Shown: positions 16,603 to 25,192 of the stretch, piece by piece
How positions within the stretch are numbered: position 1 is the first letter of the stretch
Layout of the letters: the number at the start of each line of letters is the position of its first letter
Assembly: GCA_963721005.1 (NCBI GenBank)
Contig: CAVRHR010000003.1
Span: forward strand, 2,046,001 to 2,110,000
DNA from: VAZQ01 sp963721005
GTDB taxonomy: Bacteria; Pseudomonadota; Alphaproteobacteria; Rhizobiales; Xanthobacteraceae
Direction of reading: 5' to 3'
Length of the DNA stretch: 64,000 bases
The notes under the pieces: generated by a model
The model's database searches: none
Seen by the model: the letters and a program-made list of their open reading frames with translations, nothing else
Told to the model about the DNA's origin: nothing
Position numbers and translations under genes: made by a program

Positions 16603-17823
16603 TCAGCTGGCCTGATCGGCAGGTTTGGCGCGAGCCGCCATGACCATGGCCATGAGCTCCTGCTCCGTCATCGGCTTGGCGAACAGATAGCCTTGTCCGC
16701 TGTCGCAACCCAGCTCCGCCAGCTTGCCGGCCTCCTCAGCCGTCTCGATGCCGACCGCCGACGCCTTGCTGCCGAAATTGTGGGCCAACGCGACCATGGA
16801 CTTGCAGATATTTGCGTTGCCTTTTTCGATCGAGCAGTTCCTGACGAAGGAGCGGTCGATCTTGATCTCCGAGAACGGCAACTCCTTGAACAGCCCGAAT
16901 GAAGAGTTCCCGTGGCCGAAATTGTCGATTGCCAATGACACGCCGGCTTGATGTAGCCCGGCAAATCTCGATTTCAGGAGCGCGGTCTTGGTCAGCACCT
17001 GCATCTCCGTCACGTCGAAGGTGAGACCCGGCCATTGATCGTCCGCAGGGCGGTGCTTTTCGATCAGGATGGCGACCGGGAGCCTGGCCAGCGTTTCAAT
17101 GTTGATATTGACGGCAAACTTCAGGGAAACCGCCTCATTGAAAAATCTCGCGCTCGTCTTGACCGCGCTGGCGATCGCCAGGGCCGCCAGCGCGGAGAGA
17201 TCCTCGTCGCTGGCACCGCCCAGGAACCGCACCGGCGGCAGGACGCCATATTGCGGATGCGTGACACGCACGAACGTTTCGGCGCTCACCACCATCTTTT
17301 GCTTCAGGTCCACCTGCGGCTGGTACAGAAAGCTGATCCAATTGCTGGCAATCGCCTTCTTGAGCGACAGGTCGGGGGGCGAGACCGGTTCGGTATTGAG
17401 TTTCTGCTCCTGGACGATCTTGCGGATCGCGGTGAAGTCGACCGGCTTCTGCAGAGCCGGAAGCATGGCCAGAGAGGCGTCGTTTCCAATCTTGCGGAAG
17501 CTTTCCAGAAACGCCGGTTCACATCGACCGAACAGCTGCACCCGGCCGCGGAACTTGCATTCCTTCAGGGCAAAAAGCGCGCGCGCGCAGTCGTACGGAT
17601 CGGTCGCATTCAAATTGACGAAAACGATGTCGGGATTGTGATTCTCGACACTTTCGCCGAGGCGTGCGCTGTTCACGAATTCGACGGTGTTGACGCCGAG
17701 CCCGCGCAAGGACTTGGAGAATCCTTGCAGATAACCGAAGTCGGTGTCCACCACGAAGCAAAGCGCATGGCGTGCGCCGGGAGCTGATTCGGGTCGGCTA
17801 ACTGCCAAGCTGTTGGGCGCCAT
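16603..17823 (-). CDS. Degenerate receiver-EAL domain protein
   Basis: A 406-residue protein. The N-terminal ~130 residues look like a response-regulator receiver, but the usual phospho-acceptor Asp is Asn (DIVFVNLNAT). The C-terminal ~240 residues are an EAL domain with altered catalytic motifs: EAL reads ETF (SAETFVRV), DDFGTG reads DNFGHG, and AEGVE reads AVGIE, while KIDRSFV and QGYLFAKP are kept. Loss of metal-site acidic residues argues against c-di-GMP hydrolysis; a binding or scaffold role is more likely. The ATG at 17823 lies 2 bases after the stop of the DUF2336 gene, so the two are co-translated. Confidence 0.85.
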   Translation of the reverse strand: MAPNSLAVSRPESAPGARHALCFVVDTDFGYLQGFSKSLRGLGVNTVEFVNSARLGESVENHNPDIVFVNLNATDPYDCARALFALKECKFRGRVQLFGRCEPAFLESFRKIGNDASLAMLPALQKPVDFTAIRKIVQEQKLNTEPVSPPDLSLKKAIASNWISFLYQPQVDLKQKMVVSAETFVRVTHPQYGVLPPVRFLGGASDEDLSALAALAIASAVKTSARFFNEAVSLKFAVNINIETLARLPVAILIEKHRPADDQWPGLTFDVTEMQVLTKTALLKSRFAGLHQAGVSLAIDNFGHGNSSFGLFKELPFSEIKIDRSFVRNCSIEKGNANICKSMVALAHNFGSKASAVGIETAEEAGKLAELGCDSGQGYLFAKPMTEQELMAMVMAARAKPADQAS

Positions 17824-17825
17824 GG

Positions 17826-18923
17826 TCAACCGGCCTCTTTTGCAGCGTTTGCGTGAATCTGCCAAAACCGCAGGGTTCTTTGGGCGTTTGGCTGCGAAAG
17901 CCGGAAAAAGTCTTCCTTGGCCTGAGCCAGATCGGCTTCGGACATGGTGTGATGCGCGAATCGGTTCCGCAAGATCGCCATCACCGTGGGCCATTTCAGA
18001 CCGGCCGCTTTGCAGGGAATCAGCAATCCGTTGCTGCGGGCGCCCTTCATCAGAGACACGATCAAATCGATCGAGGTAGAAGACAACATCGCAAGGGCCG
18101 CGACCATCTGCTCGTAGAGACGCCTGTCCGCGAATTCCAGCAGGGCTGCCTCGTTCAGCCTGCCTTCCTTCTTCATCTGCAGAATGCCCAGCTGCGCCGG
18201 CGTGAAGTCGCGCGAGGCCGTCGCCTCGCGGCCGACCTCGTTTGAGATCTTGGCCAACACGCGCTGGATTTCGTCTCTCGTCTCGACCGGTGCAAGCAAG
18301 AGGAGCTTGGCGCGGACGGCTTCGGTGGCCTTCAGCAGCAGATCCCGGAGCATGCGCAAGGGAATATCCAGCCGCAGGCCGAGCTTCTCGGCGAGGCTCT
18401 CGTCGCTCTCTGCGTTGCGCACCAGGGTAGTGAATCCGTTCTCCGAAAAGCGGGCGCCGGCGTTTCTCGCAAGCCGATGCACGGTCTCCCGATCGCCGCG
18501 CTCGATCAGCACATCGGTCACGCTTTCCTCCAGCTCGCGGCGTCCCGAGATGGCGAGCAGATGCTGCTGGCTCTTGCTCTCGGCGATCTCGATCAGATCA
18601 TCCGAGGTCAGACGGGCGGATTGGGCCAAGACCGGCCCGGCAACCGCGATCTCGTCATTGCGTGCCAGCCGCCGAATCACCTCGATCGGGGAGTTGTCGA
18701 TCGGTGCCAGTGTGCCGCTCAGCTCGGCCAAAGCCTTGGTCTCGATTCGCTTGATCAAATGGCAGAGAACATCGTCGAACAAGCCGACTTGAGCCTCGTT
18801 GAGGCGATCGGCGTCGTTGAGGAACAGGTTGGTGACCCGGCGGAGCGTCTCGACGCGTTTCTCGGGCGAGCCGCTCTTGATCGCGTCCTCGAGCTCGGCA
18901 ATCAGAGATTGTTGCGCGCTCAT
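17826..18923 (-). CDS. DUF2336 domain-containing protein
   Basis: A 365-residue, all-helical protein matching DUF2336 (for example IEVIRRLARNDEIAVAGPVL and LAISGRRELEESVTDVLIER), a family of HEAT-like repeats common in alphaproteobacteria. No signal peptide or membrane segment is seen. It is the first gene of a two-gene operon with the degenerate receiver-EAL gene. No biochemical role is known to me; the pairing suggests signalling or adaptor work. Confidence 0.82.
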   Translation of the reverse strand: MSAQQSLIAELEDAIKSGSPEKRVETLRRVTNLFLNDADRLNEAQVGLFDDVLCHLIKRIETKALAELSGTLAPIDNSPIEVIRRLARNDEIAVAGPVLAQSARLTSDDLIEIAESKSQQHLLAISGRRELEESVTDVLIERGDRETVHRLARNAGARFSENGFTTLVRNAESDESLAEKLGLRLDIPLRMLRDLLLKATEAVRAKLLLLAPVETRDEIQRVLAKISNEVGREATASRDFTPAQLGILQMKKEGRLNEAALLEFADRRLYEQMVAALAMLSSTSIDLIVSLMKGARSNGLLIPCKAAGLKWPTVMAILRNRFAHHTMSEADLAQAKEDFFRLSQPNAQRTLRFWQIHANAAKEAG

Positions 18924-19095
18924 TCCCCGTACCCTCTCCGCGCCTTGCTCGACGCGAGCGCTGATTTGCAGGTCATGAATAAACGGGCAACGCCAAGAAA
19001 GAGTAAATGTTTAGGTGAAAACGCGCCGTCCTAAACGAACAATTTACCCGGATGGGGCAGGTTGTCTGACCGTCAATCGTCAGGCGATCAGGATC

Positions 19096-19539
19096 ATGGG
19101 TGCGACCCCCACAGACGGCAGCAATCGTCCGGTTGCACCGGCGGAGCCCCGCGAGGCCGCACGCGTACGCGTGCGGCCAATATCGACGGCGCGAAAATCG
19201 CAAGAACGCCGACTCGCCTTGATTATCGGCAGCTGCATGCTGGCGCTGGGAGCCACGATTACTGCGGTCGTGGTCTTGACCGCATCTCCCAGGGGGGGCA
19301 CCGCCACGAATTCGCCGCCCGTGACCGCAACTCCCGAGAACGAGCTTCGCACCGCCAAGATCACCACGAACTCGGACGGCAACGGGTGCTGGCAGAGAGT
19401 TTTCGACAATCAGACCGGCCGCGTGCTGCAGCAGCAGAAGCCTTGCGAAGCTGCGGCATATGACATCAATGGGGTTCCGGCGCCGATCGGCACGATCCAC
19501 CGCCTCGATGCGATCAGCAAGTCGTTCCCAGGCCATTAG
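19096..19539 (+). CDS. Single-pass membrane protein of unknown function
   Basis: About 147 residues. A basic N-terminus (VRVRPISTARKSQERR) is followed by one transmembrane helix (LALIIGSCMLALGATITAVV) and a periplasmic tail with two Cys (NGCWQRVFDNQTGRV, QKPCEAAAYD). Similar proteins occur in Bradyrhizobium (from memory). The ATG at 19096 after CAGGAT is preferred to one at 19015. No function can be assigned. Confidence 0.65.
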   Translation: MGATPTDGSNRPVAPAEPREAARVRVRPISTARKSQERRLALIIGSCMLALGATITAVVVLTASPRGGTATNSPPVTATPENELRTAKITTNSDGNGCWQRVFDNQTGRVLQQQKPCEAAAYDINGVPAPIGTIHRLDAISKSFPGH

Positions 19540-19606
19540 AGCATTTTCAGGAAGATGCCCGCCCCCGCGAAGGCGGGAGTGGAATCCGTTTTCCGTCCGA
19601 AAATAC
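19539..19606. repeat. Dispersed intergenic palindrome, copy 2 (GAGCATTTTCAGGAA type)
   Basis: Same outer sequences as 61-107 (GAGCATTTTCAGGAA at the left, TTTTCCGTCCGAAAAT at the right) with a different middle that holds its own hairpin (CCCGCGAAGGCGGG). It starts at the last base of the upstream gene's stop codon. Confidence 0.6.
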
Positions 19607-19622
19607 GACAAACACAAAATAC

Positions 19623-19662
19623 TAGAGCGGTTTCCTTCTCCGGTCGGTGTGAAACCGCTCTA
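19623..19662. terminator. Hairpin between convergent genes
   Basis: TAGAGCGGTTTC and GAAACCGCTCTA are perfect 12-bp reverse complements with a 16-base loop. It lies between the membrane-protein gene (plus) and the HD-GYP gene (minus) and could stop both transcripts, though no strong T-run follows. The same arm sequence is a common dispersed element in related genomes (recalled). Confidence 0.45.
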
Positions 19663-19716
19663 AGACAAAGCTGCGCCGTCGCATCGAGCCGGATTGGGAC
19701 GATTGGCGGGCTGCAT

Positions 19717-20808
19717 CTATGCGACTCGTGCTTGGGCAAATGGGCGGAACTCCCGCACAAGATCCGCATCCAGCTTGGGCCCCATGCTCTCCAGAACTCG
19801 ATATGCGGCTTCAGAAGACAGGGGCGGCTTGTAGGCGCGCCGTTCTATAAGTGCCCCGAACACATCCGCAATCGTCATCAGGCGCACCAGATCCGACAGC
19901 TCGCTCCCTGCAAGCCCGTGGGGATATCCCGATCCGTCAAGATATTCATGGTGATGGACCACCATGTCGAGCATGTCCGGATCGAGTCCCGGCACTCCTT
20001 GCAGGGCCTCAAATCCCAGGAGAGCATGTTGCCGCATCGCGGCTATTTCTTGCCCCTCGAGCGGGTTGGGCTTCTCCAGAAGGGCAACCGGAACTCCGGC
20101 CTTGCCGATATCGTGAAGCAGACCGGCGAACGCCAGCCTCCGCTTGTCGGCGCTCGAGAAGCCCAGCTGCCGCCCGAATGTCACGGCAACGCCGGTTACC
20201 AGCAGGCAATGTTGATAGGTCAGGCTATGGTGTCGGCGCACGATATCGATCCAGCGCGCAAGCCCCTCCGTCTCGATGTGGGATACGACAGTCTCACCCG
20301 CCGACCGGACCATATTCAGATCGACTGGAGCTCCGGAGACTGCCGACGCGAAGATGCTCTGCAATGCCCCGATCCCTGCCGAGACGCCGTCGTAGTTGCC
20401 AGTCGAGAGCGCCGCAGGATCCCCTGCCAAAAAACTGATGTCGCCAAGCAGCGCCGCAAGCAGACTCTTGCGGTCTGCCGGACGATCCACGAGGTCAGTC
20501 GCCCCCATGGCAAGAGCTTGTACGGCTTGAAGACGAACGCCGTGCTCGACGACGAAAATCGCTTTACCGTGCCTCGGCCGAAGCTCCAGCCAAAGCCTGA
20601 GATCGAGCAGGCGCGAGCTGTCCTGCAGATCGATGTCGACGACGGTATATTTCGCCGGTAGTGCACGCGAAAGGCTATGGCGCGCGAATGACTGCACCGC
20701 GAAAACCCCCGCCAGCTGGCGGCTGATGTTTTCGGCACGGTCGACCGAGTTGGAGATGACTGAGATTCGATCCACGATCCAGCTCGCAAAAGATTCCAGC
20801 AATTTCAT
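19717..20808 (-). CDS. HD-GYP domain protein, probable c-di-GMP phosphodiesterase
   Basis: About 363 residues. The N-terminal ~120 residues are receiver-like but poorly conserved (YTVVDIDLQDSSRLL, HGKAIFVVEHGV). The C-terminal part is an HD-GYP domain: the HD pair in AGLLHDIGKAGVP, then VVHHHEYLDGSGYPHGL with an intact GYP motif. The key residues are present, so c-di-GMP hydrolysis is likely. The start is uncertain: the ATG at 20808 has no strong ribosome site, and a GTG 11 codons upstream at 20841 is possible. Confidence 0.8.
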   Translation of the reverse strand: MKLLESFASWIVDRISVISNSVDRAENISRQLAGVFAVQSFARHSLSRALPAKYTVVDIDLQDSSRLLDLRLWLELRPRHGKAIFVVEHGVRLQAVQALAMGATDLVDRPADRKSLLAALLGDISFLAGDPAALSTGNYDGVSAGIGALQSIFASAVSGAPVDLNMVRSAGETVVSHIETEGLARWIDIVRRHHSLTYQHCLLVTGVAVTFGRQLGFSSADKRRLAFAGLLHDIGKAGVPVALLEKPNPLEGQEIAAMRQHALLGFEALQGVPGLDPDMLDMVVHHHEYLDGSGYPHGLAGSELSDLVRLMTIADVFGALIERRAYKPPLSSEAAYRVLESMGPKLDADLVREFRPFAQARVA

Positions 20809-21033
20809 GATGCCGGGTTTGACAAATAGACCTTTCGACACGACCCGGGGACGCGGGTGGCGAGGTGCCACGCCACCCGACATTGTGCTCGTTAAAAAGT
20901 AATCTTCTCTAAACTAGAGGTTTTAACAATCTATGCTGCAATCAGTTCTGCCGGGACTGCAATTGCTGCAGAGCGATCAACCGCCTGGCAACCATTAGTT
21001 GGTGACGTGTCGGCCATGGCGATGCTGGATCGC

Positions 21034-22044
21034 TCAGTCCTGCGGCGGGATATTGGCCTGCTTCACCACGCCGGCAAAGCGCGCGAGCTCGGATTTGAAG
21101 AAGGCGGCAAACTCCGTGGCCGTGCTGCCGACCGGCTCGTAGGTTAGCGCGGCGAGGCGCGCGCTCAGCTCGGGCGACTGCAGGGCTTGCGCGGTTTCCC
21201 GCTGGATCAGGGAGACGACGTCGGGCGGCGTGCGGGCCGGGGCGAAGAATCCCTGCCAGCTCGACGACGCAAAGCCCGGCACTCCGCTCTCCGCGATGGT
21301 GGGCACGTCCGGTAGCGCGGCAGACCGCCGCGCACTGGTCACCCCGAGCGCGCGCAGCTTGCCGGCCGCGATCAGCGGCAGGCTGGTCGCCAGCGGCACC
21401 ACCGCGACCTCGACCTCGCCGCCCATCAGGGCGGCGTTGATCTGGGCGTCGCCCCGATACGGCACCGGCACGATCTCGATGCCGGCCGCGAACTTGATCA
21501 TCTCCATGGTCAGGTGGAGCGGATTGCCGACGCCGCTCGAGCCGTAGTTCAGCTTACCGGGGCGCGATTTGGCGAGCGCGATCAGCTCGCGGGTCGAGCC
21601 GGCCGGGAGGCCGGGACCCGCCACCAGCACCAGGGTGGAGGCGACCAGCTGCGTCACCGGAACGAAATCCGCGACCGCGTCGAACGGCAGCGCGCGGTAG
21701 AGCGAAGGGCTGATGGCCTGGCCGTTGGTAGTCTGTAGGATCGTATAGCCGTCGGGAGCGGATTTCGCGACCACGTCGGCACCCAGATTGCCGCCGGCCC
21801 CGGCGTGGTTCTCCACCACCACGGGCTGACGCAGCGAAGCCGCGAGCTTCGCCCCGATCATGCGGGCGAGATCGTCGACCGCGCCGCCGGCCGCGAACGG
21901 CACGACGATGCGCACCGGCCTCACCGGGAAGCCTTGCGCCGAGGCGGCGACGCCGCCGAGAGAAAGCGCCGCTCCACCGAGCGCAACCGCCCCCAGCGCA
22001 ATCACGATCGACCGCCGCGCGCGCCCCGTGCACCGCTCGAGCAT
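21034..22044 (-). CDS. Bug-family (TctC-like) substrate-binding protein
   Basis: A 336-residue receptor: signal peptide to about residue 36 (SAQ), then FPVRPVRIVVPFAAGGAVDD and PDGYTILQTTNGQAISPSLY. GGAGGA lies before the ATG. It is the last gene of a six-gene minus-strand operon that starts with another Bug protein at 26185. No TctA/TctB genes accompany it. Confidence 0.88.
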   Translation of the reverse strand: MLERCTGRARRSIVIALGAVALGGAALSLGGVAASAQGFPVRPVRIVVPFAAGGAVDDLARMIGAKLAASLRQPVVVENHAGAGGNLGADVVAKSAPDGYTILQTTNGQAISPSLYRALPFDAVADFVPVTQLVASTLVLVAGPGLPAGSTRELIALAKSRPGKLNYGSSGVGNPLHLTMEMIKFAAGIEIVPVPYRGDAQINAALMGGEVEVAVVPLATSLPLIAAGKLRALGVTSARRSAALPDVPTIAESGVPGFASSSWQGFFAPARTPPDVVSLIQRETAQALQSPELSARLAALTYEPVGSTATEFAAFFKSELARFAGVVKQANIPPQD

Positions 22045-22073
22045 ATCGTTGGCTCCTCCCGCGGGAACGGCTG

Positions 22074-22736
22074 CTATTTCGGCTTGTCGATCTCCTGCCG
22101 GGCACCCGCGGGCAGCGGGTAGCGATCGATGGCGAACAACATGGTGATGGTGTGATATTGGCCCATCAGGCCGACCAGCTCGACGATGCCCCGCTCGCCG
22201 AAGCGATCCGCCATGGCCTTGAAATTGCCGTCGCTCACCTGCCTGGTTTTCAGCAATTGCTCGCAGAAATCGAGCACGATGGCCTCATCCGACGTCATGT
22301 TGGCGGGGCGCTCGCCGGCCGCCATGGCGTCTATGAAACCCGCGCTCAATCCGGCGTCGAGCGCCTGCTGGCGGTGCGAATACCAGACGTATTGCCCGCC
22401 CCAGAACCGCGCCGTCAGCATGATGGCGATCTCCTTGAGCTTTTCCGGGATCGCGGTCGACTTGGTGCGCAGATAGGCGGAGAGCGGCGCGCCCAGCGTC
22501 GACATCTCCGGGCTGCGCAGGGTGATGTTGAAGGGGCCGTCGAAGGAGGTGCGGCCGGTCGCGAGCGCCGCGTCGGCCACCACCCTTTGGGCCGCATCGA
22601 GCTCCCCATAGGCGAGCGGCCGGAAGCGGCCGCCGCGCAAATGCAGGTCCGGCGCCGCCCAGACCGACGCCGCAGCTCCAGCCAGCGCCACCAGTGCGCC
22701 GGCCACGATCAGCTTTCCACTCAGGTTTCGAGCCAT
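22074..22736 (-). CDS. Secreted carboxymuconolactone decarboxylase-like protein
   Basis: A 220-residue protein with a Sec signal peptide (to about residue 28) and a carboxymuconolactone-decarboxylase/AhpD-like helical core (EIAIMLTARFWGGQYVWYSH RQQALDAGL, shown in two parts). The AhpD Cys-x-x-Cys pair is absent, so peroxidase activity is unlikely. A paralogue with the same architecture lies at 60242-60892. Export is unusual for this family, whose classical members are cytoplasmic. It sits 25 bases after the propeller gene in the operon. Confidence 0.82.
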   Translation of the reverse strand: MARNLSGKLIVAGALVALAGAAASVWAAPDLHLRGGRFRPLAYGELDAAQRVVADAALATGRTSFDGPFNITLRSPEMSTLGAPLSAYLRTKSTAIPEKLKEIAIMLTARFWGGQYVWYSHRQQALDAGLSAGFIDAMAAGERPANMTSDEAIVLDFCEQLLKTRQVSDGNFKAMADRFGERGIVELVGLMGQYHTITMLFAIDRYPLPAGARQEIDKPK

Positions 22737-22761
22737 GGCGGTTCTCCCCGATGTCGCGCGT

Positions 22762-23892
22762 TCAATTCTGCAGATCGAGCCGGCGGAAGCGCTGCACCCG
22801 CTGTCCGGTCGCCACCTCGGCGGTGTAGATGTTGCCCTCGAGATCGACCGTGATGTTATGGACGGCGACGAACTCGCCGGCCTGGCGCCCGACCCGGCCG
22901 AAGCGGCCGAGTATCTCGTTGGTGGCGCGCTCGACGATGCGCACCTCGCCGTTCGATCCGTCCGCCATGTAGATGAACTTCTGATCCTTGTCGGCCGAGA
23001 AGGCGATCTCGTAGACCGAGCCGTTGAGCCGCGTATTGCGCTCGAAGAAATGCTCGGACACGAAGGTGCCGTCCTTGCGGAAGATCTGGTAGCGGTCGTT
23101 GGTGCGATCGCAGACGTAGACTAGGCCGTCCTTGGCGATGCGCACGCAATGCACCGGGTTGCCGAACTGCTGCGAGACCGGCTTAGCGGGATCGTAGGGC
23201 GGGGTCTTGTCGTCGCTCGGCCGGCTGCCGTAGGCGCCCCAGTGGCGCTTGTAGGCGCCGGTCTCCGAATCGAACACCACCACGCGCCGGTTGCTGTAGC
23301 CGTCGGCCACATAGACCTCCTTGGCGGCGACGTCGACCGCGATGTCGGCCGGCGAGCCCAGCCGCTCGGTCGAGTTGCTGTCGGCCTTGTCGATCGGCTT
23401 GCCGATCTGCAGCACGAATTTGCCGTCCATGGTGAACTTGAGAATCTGCCCGTCGGCCTTGTCGTTGCCGGCGAGCCAGATGAAATCGTTGTCGTCGATA
23501 TAGACGCTGTGCTCGCTCTTGGGCCAGTCGTAGCCCGGGCCCGGACCGCCCCAGTGGCGGATGAGGTTGCCGGACTGGTCGAACACCAGCACCGGGGGTG
23601 CCGCCGCGCAGCACTTGGCCTGCGGCGGATTCTGCTGGGCGGCGAGATCGCGCTTGTCGAGCGAGCCCGGGCGCTGCACCACCCAGATATGATCGAAGCG
23701 ATCGACCCGGATACCGGCGACCTGGCCGAGCAGCCAGTTGTTGGGCAGGGGCTTGGGCCAGAACGCATCGACCAGGAATTGCGGGACGCCGCCGGCCTTG
23801 GCGGCGGCCGCCTGATTGACGATCTCGGTCTGGGCGAGCGCGGAGCTCGCGGCGAATGCGGTGACGGCCAAGCACAGGGTCGCGATCTTCAT
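22762..23892 (-). CDS. Secreted NHL-repeat beta-propeller (amidating-lyase-like)
   Basis: A 376-residue protein with a Sec signal peptide (to about residue 20) and NHL-type propeller blades, such as VAGIRVDRFDHIWVVQRPGS, IAVDVAAKEVYVADGYSNRR and VHCVRIAKDGLVYVCDRTND. It resembles bacterial proteins annotated as peptidyl-alpha-hydroxyglycine alpha-amidating lyase family. The real reaction is unknown; such propellers are often lactonases or binding scaffolds. GGGAGG precedes the ATG. It is co-transcribed with the secreted CMD-like gene. Confidence 0.82.
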   Translation of the reverse strand: MKIATLCLAVTAFAASSALAQTEIVNQAAAAKAGGVPQFLVDAFWPKPLPNNWLLGQVAGIRVDRFDHIWVVQRPGSLDKRDLAAQQNPPQAKCCAAAPPVLVFDQSGNLIRHWGGPGPGYDWPKSEHSVYIDDNDFIWLAGNDKADGQILKFTMDGKFVLQIGKPIDKADSNSTERLGSPADIAVDVAAKEVYVADGYSNRRVVVFDSETGAYKRHWGAYGSRPSDDKTPPYDPAKPVSQQFGNPVHCVRIAKDGLVYVCDRTNDRYQIFRKDGTFVSEHFFERNTRLNGSVYEIAFSADKDQKFIYMADGSNGEVRIVERATNEILGRFGRVGRQAGEFVAVHNITVDLEGNIYTAEVATGQRVQRFRRLDLQN

Positions 23893-23961
23893 GTCTACCT
23901 CCCGGGTTTCTGAATTATGCGGAACCCTGCCGCCCCGGCTTGCGCGGGATGGCAGGGCCTT

Positions 23962-24855
23962 TCAAGCCTCCTTCATGGTGCGGCGCTCGATCTCCAGCAG
24001 ATGCGCGAGCCCGCAGGTGTCCTGCGCGGCCTTCATCTCCCTGTCGGCGCCGCCGGGCCCGAGAAACGGATCCATCCGGCCCTCTGCCAGGCATTGGTAC
24101 GACTGGCGCACCGCCTTGACCATGGCGGCGAAGGCGGTGCCGGAGGACGCCGCCAGCCGGTAACCGAGGCCGGCGAGATCGCGCTCCGACAGCGCGAAGG
24201 TGCCGAAGCCGTCGGGCGGCGCGAACATCATCAGCGGCGGCGGCAGCCGCTCGCCCATGATGCGCAGCTCGTCGGGACTGCGGGTATAGCAGAACAGCAT
24301 GTCGGCGCCGGCCTTTTGAAAGGCCTCGGCCCGGCGCATCGCCTCGTCGAGGCCGCCGACACGCCGCGCATTGGTGCGGGCGATGATGACCAGGTCGGGA
24401 TCGGTGCGGGCATCGCGTGCCGCCGCGATCTTCTCGAGCATGAGGGCGGTCGGAATCAGATGGTCGATGCCGACATGATGCTCCACGCGCCGCGGCAGCA
24501 GCTGGTCCTCGATCTCGATCGCGGCGAAACCGGCAGCCTCCGACAGCGCGATGGTCCGGTGCACGTGCACCGGATCGCCCCAGCCGCCGCCGGCATCGAG
24601 CACGATCGGTAATTTGCACGCCGCCCGCATGTCGACCGCCACCTCGGCCAGCTCCGGCAGGGCCAGGTTCGCCTCGGTCACGCATTTGAGCCAGCCGAGC
24701 GAGCCGCCGCTCAGATAGACCGCCTTGAAGCCGGCCTCCTCGGCCAGCCGCGCCATGATCGGATTGAGCGCGACCGGCGCGACGATCAGGTCGTCGCCGG
24801 CGATGAGCGCGCTCAGCTTCTGCGCGCCCGGCTTCTGTCGGTTAGGTTCTTGCAA
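23962..24855 (-). CDS. Isocitrate lyase/PEP mutase superfamily protein
   Basis: A 297-residue TIM-barrel enzyme of the isocitrate lyase/phosphoenolpyruvate mutase superfamily. Motifs include AGFKAVYLSGGSLGW, PIVLDAGGGWGDP (an altered DADTGYG motif, with Asp-Ala-Gly-Gly in place of Asp-Ala-Asp-Thr), AAIEIEDQLLPRR and LVIIARTNARR. Relatives cleave C-C bonds of 2-hydroxy or methylated dicarboxylates, for example methylisocitrate or dimethylmalate. The start is a TTG at 24855 with GGGGAG upstream; no good ATG fits. The change in the metal-binding motif makes its activity uncertain. Confidence 0.78.
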   Translation of the reverse strand: MQEPNRQKPGAQKLSALIAGDDLIVAPVALNPIMARLAEEAGFKAVYLSGGSLGWLKCVTEANLALPELAEVAVDMRAACKLPIVLDAGGGWGDPVHVHRTIALSEAAGFAAIEIEDQLLPRRVEHHVGIDHLIPTALMLEKIAAARDARTDPDLVIIARTNARRVGGLDEAMRRAEAFQKAGADMLFCYTRSPDELRIMGERLPPPLMMFAPPDGFGTFALSERDLAGLGYRLAASSGTAFAAMVKAVRQSYQCLAEGRMDPFLGPGGADREMKAAQDTCGLAHLLEIERRTMKEA

Positions 24856-24881
24856 GTAACGCTCCCCGGATTGCAATCTGA

Positions 24882-25172
24882 TCAGGACGGTTGCGTGATG
24901 TCGGTGGTGGGGCGCCGACGCTCCTTGTCTACCCATTTCCAGACGTCGTCTTCACCCACCTTGAAGGCCCGCGCCACGTGGCGAACCAGATCGCAGATCA
25001 CCAGACCATAGTGCGTGTGATCGAGACCCGGCGCCGGGTGGATATTACAGACCACGTTGCCGGCCTGCTGGAAGATGACGACCAGCGGATTCTCGAGCAC
25101 GAACGGATTGCCGGGCGACCCCACCGCCGCGCCGGAAAGCAGCTTACCCATGCGTTCGGTCTTCGACGTCAT
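24882..25172 (-). CDS. Small DUF5076-like protein
   Basis: A 96-residue protein containing GLDHTHYGLVICDLVRHVAR, close to the GILLaDlarHvAra pattern of DUF5076 (recalled). No signal peptide. GGAG precedes the ATG at 25172. It lies 20 bases after the upstream Bug gene and 26 bases before the PEP-mutase-like gene, so it is inside the operon. Function unknown. Confidence 0.7.
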   Translation of the reverse strand: MTSKTERMGKLLSGAAVGSPGNPFVLENPLVVIFQQAGNVVCNIHPAPGLDHTHYGLVICDLVRHVARAFKVGEDDVWKWVDKERRRPTTDITQPS

Positions 25173-25192
25173 GTCGCAATCTCCGTCCAGGC

